From: Coemansia sp. RSA 922
Lineage: Eukaryota > Kickxellomycota > Kickxellomycetes > Kickxellales > Kickxellaceae
NCBI GenBank assembly: GCA_027577415.1
Contig: JANBQS010000438.1
Coordinates: 1 to 17,999, forward strand
Length of the DNA stretch: 17,999 nucleotides
Direction of reading: 5' to 3'
Shown here: one piece after another, positions 15,470 through 17,999 of the stretch
How the letters are laid out: every line of letters starts with the position of its first letter
Numbering within the stretch: position 1 is the stretch's first letter
Program-made: the position numbers and the translations under genes
Notes under the pieces: generated by a model
Databases searched by the model: none
What the model was told of the DNA's origin: nothing
Seen by the model: only the letters and a program-made list of their open reading frames with translations

Positions 15470-17999
15470 CTAGAAAATATCCTCAACATTGTTCCACACT
15501 TCGATTGCCGCCTGTTTAACCGAATTACTGTCTTTAATCTGGTCCTTAATCTTTGCTGCAGCAGTCTCACGCTCAGGCCAGTAGTCGCCGCTGAAGCGCC
15601 AGAAGGACTCGCCCGAGTCAGCGTCCATATCACGCACAAACCAACGAGGCTTCCAAGCTGGCAGCTCGCCTTGCTCACGGCGGCGGCGAGTAGCGCGCTG
15701 CTTATTCTCGAGACGCGACTTTTCACGATCAGCCAAGTCGTAAGCACCAGTCTCCATGGCGCGCTGATCAGGACGGAAGCGGGAATCAGTCGGGCACAAG
15801 AATGGCTCCAGCTCAGCCGGGCGGTCATTAAGCGACATTGCGTATGTCGTCAAGTGGTAAGAGTTGCCGGTCGTCACGCGCTCATTAGCCTTCCATAACA
15901 CAAAGGGCCGACGCGGCACGTCGACTGCATCGTCGTTACTACCGTTATCAGCGCAATTAATAACGTCGTCATTGGTATTGTAGGGACTGGCAGTGCTGCC
16001 AACAGGCTTGGCAACTAGCTTGGATGTCCAGTCGCCAGCAACCTCGTAGACCTGCTCGCCGCGGCGGTTGCGCGCATCGCCTGTGACTTTGAACTTGTTC
16101 TTGCCAGTCCACCCCGACTGCATAAAAGTGAGCTTTGTAATGTCGCCCGTACGATGATTTAGCACTTCTAGGTCGCCCACATGCTCGATCCAGAAGCTGG
16201 CAATCATTAGGCCATTGACGTTGGTCGTTAGCTTGTTCCACGTGTAGTGCTCAGTAAAGTATCCCTCCTTTTCGTTGATACGAGGCGGCTGGCGCGGGTC
16301 GCCAGCACTGCGCTCCTCGTCGCGATCCAAAAACGACAGTGGAAGCTTGAGCTCCACATGACATACGCCAGTAGGTACTACAGTCAGCGAGCCGCCAGTG
16401 AACTTTGTTTTGACGTTTGTATCGGCGTGGTACAGATAGTTCTTGCCCTCAATCCAGCAAGCAGAAATAGGCGGGTGGTGCTCGACTTGCTCTGATATAG
16501 CGCGGTACTTTTTGTCGGGCCTGACGTACTCGAACGTCTCGCCCAGCAGTGGGTTGAATGGCTTGGCAATGCGTCCAAATGTCGAGGCGTAGTTGCTCAT
16601 GGCGAACCCAGCTACAAACAGTGTGCGGTCCTCGCTGCGAGGCACCCTAGTCGCGATTTCAAGCAAGTCGCAGTACTCCATGTCTTCGGTGAAGCGCTGC
16701 AAGAATGACGTTGGCTCGTTGAAGAACACTGGTACCGATATCTGCGACAGATCTTTGCCAATCGCGCCCTTTATCACCGACCACAGGTTGAGCGACGGCT
16801 TGCCAGAGGAGATCTCGGGCAGCGAGGACCGAATGTTGGCCGACGCAGCGTAGCCGCTCAGCGCAGTCAAATCCAAAGGCTGCACCATAGCAGGCGGTGG
16901 AGTGGCGACCTCAGAGTCTGGTACGGCTTTAGGTTCAATTTCAGACTCGGCCGTCCCGGCTCTAATCAGAAGCAAGGCAGTTGCGCTGGTAACAGTATCA
17001 AAGAACTCGTCAGTAGCATCCGCAAAGTCCGAATCGCTATCGTATTCCTCAGCCTCGCCAGGCACACCCACCAGGTCCAGGTCAGAGGCGTCACGAGCCG
17101 TCATGTCAGGCTGGCTGATAGTCTGTTGCGGTCCTGTGGCCGAGCTAACAACAGCAGCGCGCAGGCTGTCAGCCAGCATGTCGATGCGCTCTTGCTCATG
17201 GCGCAGGCGAGTCTTCCACCCAGCGATAGAACTGCGGTAGGCGCGGTCAAGGGCATCCAGCAAGACTCGCGATTGCTCGCTCGTCTGAGCAGCAATACTC
17301 AAATACTGGCTCCGCTCCTCAGGGCTGCTCAAAATCTGCTGCGCTTGGCTGCCATGGCGAGACTTGCCCAGTCCCTCGAGCAGCCGGTCTTGGATAAACA
17401 GCTGCGAGCGCAGTTCGCCTAGCGTGCTGAAGAATGTCTCGCGCGCGATATACAAGTTGTCGTCGTCGTCATCGTCGTCGTCGTCGCCGCTTGGGTTGCT
17501 CATCATGCTGGATACACGTGATACTGCCGTCCCTGGCGTGCCCCGAGCCTGTGGCGTAGCAGCTGGAGGTGGCAAAGAGCTGCCCCCGGCTTGGGCCTCG
17601 GCCGACGAGGTACTAGCGCCTCGGGCATGGGCTTGCTGCGACTTGCTGTTGTGGATGGCGTGCTGGGGCGCAGACTTTATCGACGCCACGTCAGCGCTGT
17701 TGTTGACGCGCAACAGGCTGCTGGTACGAGCACGGCTCTGCGACTGCGTATCAGCGGCCTGAGTACTTTCGCTCTCGGCGCTGCCATCGGCATCGGTCTT
17801 GCGATGGTTCTCCAACGCCCACTGCTTGGAGACATTAAGCAAGTGAACCCACTGCTTGGCCACGGCAGCATCGGCAGCCTTGAGACGATACCTAATCGAC
17901 CCTTTGCCGTGTACTTCGAACTGCGAGTTTTCTTTGATCATCAGGATCTTGGCAATGCGCAGGTTAATAGCGCCGCGGCAGGAGCTGTCGGCATCAGCC
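15470..17999 (-). CDS. oxysterol-binding protein (OSBP/Osh) family lipid transfer protein, 5'-truncated by window
   Basis: This protein moves sterol and PI4P between membranes, typically at ER-Golgi or ER-plasma-membrane contacts. The frame is open to the right edge, so 842 C-terminal residues are visible and the start is outside. The visible part opens with the second half of a PH domain (about 17970-17810: GAINLRIAKI, FEVHGKGSIRYRLKA, AKQWVHLLN). A Ser/Ala-rich disordered linker follows with a run of nine Asp. A helical stretch and an FFAT-like motif come next (DEFFDTVT, about 17011-16988), in an acidic context, for binding ER VAP proteins. The ORD (about 16820-15480) contains FNEPTSFLQRFTEDMEYCDLL, KPFNPLLGETFE and the signature EQVEHHPP (16492-16469). 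The usual Ser of EQVSHHPP is Glu. The PH-FFAT-ORD order suits OSBP/Osh1-3; ankyrin repeats may lie upstream. No intron is needed. Confidence 0.93.
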   Translation of the reverse strand, partial: ADADSSCRGAINLRIAKILMIKENSQFEVHGKGSIRYRLKAADAAVAKQWVHLLNVSKQWALENHRKTDADGSAESESTQAADTQSQSRARTSSLLRVNNSADVASIKSAPQHAIHNSKSQQAHARGASTSSAEAQAGGSSLPPPAATPQARGTPGTAVSRVSSMMSNPSGDDDDDDDDDNLYIARETFFSTLGELRSQLFIQDRLLEGLGKSRHGSQAQQILSSPEERSQYLSIAAQTSEQSRVLLDALDRAYRSSIAGWKTRLRHEQERIDMLADSLRAAVVSSATGPQQTISQPDMTARDASDLDLVGVPGEAEEYDSDSDFADATDEFFDTVTSATALLLIRAGTAESEIEPKAVPDSEVATPPPAMVQPLDLTALSGYAASANIRSSLPEISSGKPSLNLWSVIKGAIGKDLSQISVPVFFNEPTSFLQRFTEDMEYCDLLEIATRVPRSEDRTLFVAGFAMSNYASTFGRIAKPFNPLLGETFEYVRPDKKYRAISEQVEHHPPISACWIEGKNYLYHADTNVKTKFTGGSLTVVPTGVCHVELKLPLSFLDRDEERSAGDPRQPPRINEKEGYFTEHYTWNKLTTNVNGLMIASFWIEHVGDLEVLNHRTGDITKLTFMQSGWTGKNKFKVTGDARNRRGEQVYEVAGDWTSKLVAKPVGSTASPYNTNDDVINCADNGSNDDAVDVPRRPFVLWKANERVTTGNSYHLTTYAMSLNDRPAELEPFLCPTDSRFRPDQRAMETGAYDLADREKSRLENKQRATRRRREQGELPAWKPRWFVRDMDADSGESFWRFSGDYWPERETAAAKIKDQIKDSNSVKQAAIEVWNNVEDIF
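17459..17485 (-). repeat. trinucleotide repeat encoding nine aspartates
   Basis: Nine consecutive Asp codons (GTC/ATC on the plus strand) lie in the disordered linker of the OSBP-type protein, between the PH domain and the FFAT-like motif. It is a slippage-prone coding microsatellite. Confidence 0.85.

Noticed and set aside
1..17999. Mobile element, CRISPR or provirus
   Set aside because: No transposase, reverse transcriptase, integrase, long terminal or inverted repeats, or spaced repeat array was seen.

Overview
The window is a compact eukaryotic nuclear segment, almost certainly fungal. Intronless or one-to-two-intron genes are packed with short AT-rich spacers. Inferred introns are about 92-206 nt with GT...AG borders, and gene starts are preceded by pyrimidine-rich leaders. 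Protein content (Doa10-type E3, Mms2-like UEV, AMSH-type JAMM peptidase, LSm2, Tad3, OSBP-type lipid transfer protein, 14-TM DHA2-type transporter) fits a fungus. The small introns together with a full animal-like AMSH suggest an early-diverging lineage, for example a Kickxellales-like zoopagomycete. That placement is inference only.

Layout. At the left edge (1-275, minus) is the start of an unidentified gene with an intron after an 80-nt first exon. Positions 276-1504 are a homopolymer-rich spacer. Positions 1505-5952 (minus) encode a RING-CH E3 ligase of the Doa10/MARCH6 family, whose true start lies in a 16-nt first exon. Positions 6168-7610 (minus) encode a BAHD-family acyltransferase. 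A divergent promoter region (7611-7959) separates it from a plus-strand run: UEV/Mms2 (7960-8759, spliced), AMSH deubiquitinase (8799-10433), LSm2 (10585-10908), a gene-poor 1.6-kb stretch with a TATA-like box and a possible short first exon (about 11440-11608), an MFS transporter (12501-14354) and Tad3/ADAT3 (14521-15429). Tad3 converges, 40 bp away, on a minus-strand OSBP-family gene (15470-17999) that runs off the right edge.

How the genes relate. Three genes act in ubiquitin biology. The UEV is the partner that directs Ubc13 to build K63-linked chains, AMSH is the family that cleaves K63-linked chains, and Doa10 is an ER membrane E3. UEV and AMSH are tandem and almost touching, which is the most notable arrangement here; co-regulation is inference. 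LSm2 (RNA decay and splicing), Tad3 (tRNA wobble inosine), OSBP (ER-Golgi sterol/PI4P transfer) and the transporter look like unrelated neighbours. I see no transposon, tRNA, rRNA, CRISPR or virus-like sequence, and no clear novel system beyond the observations listed.
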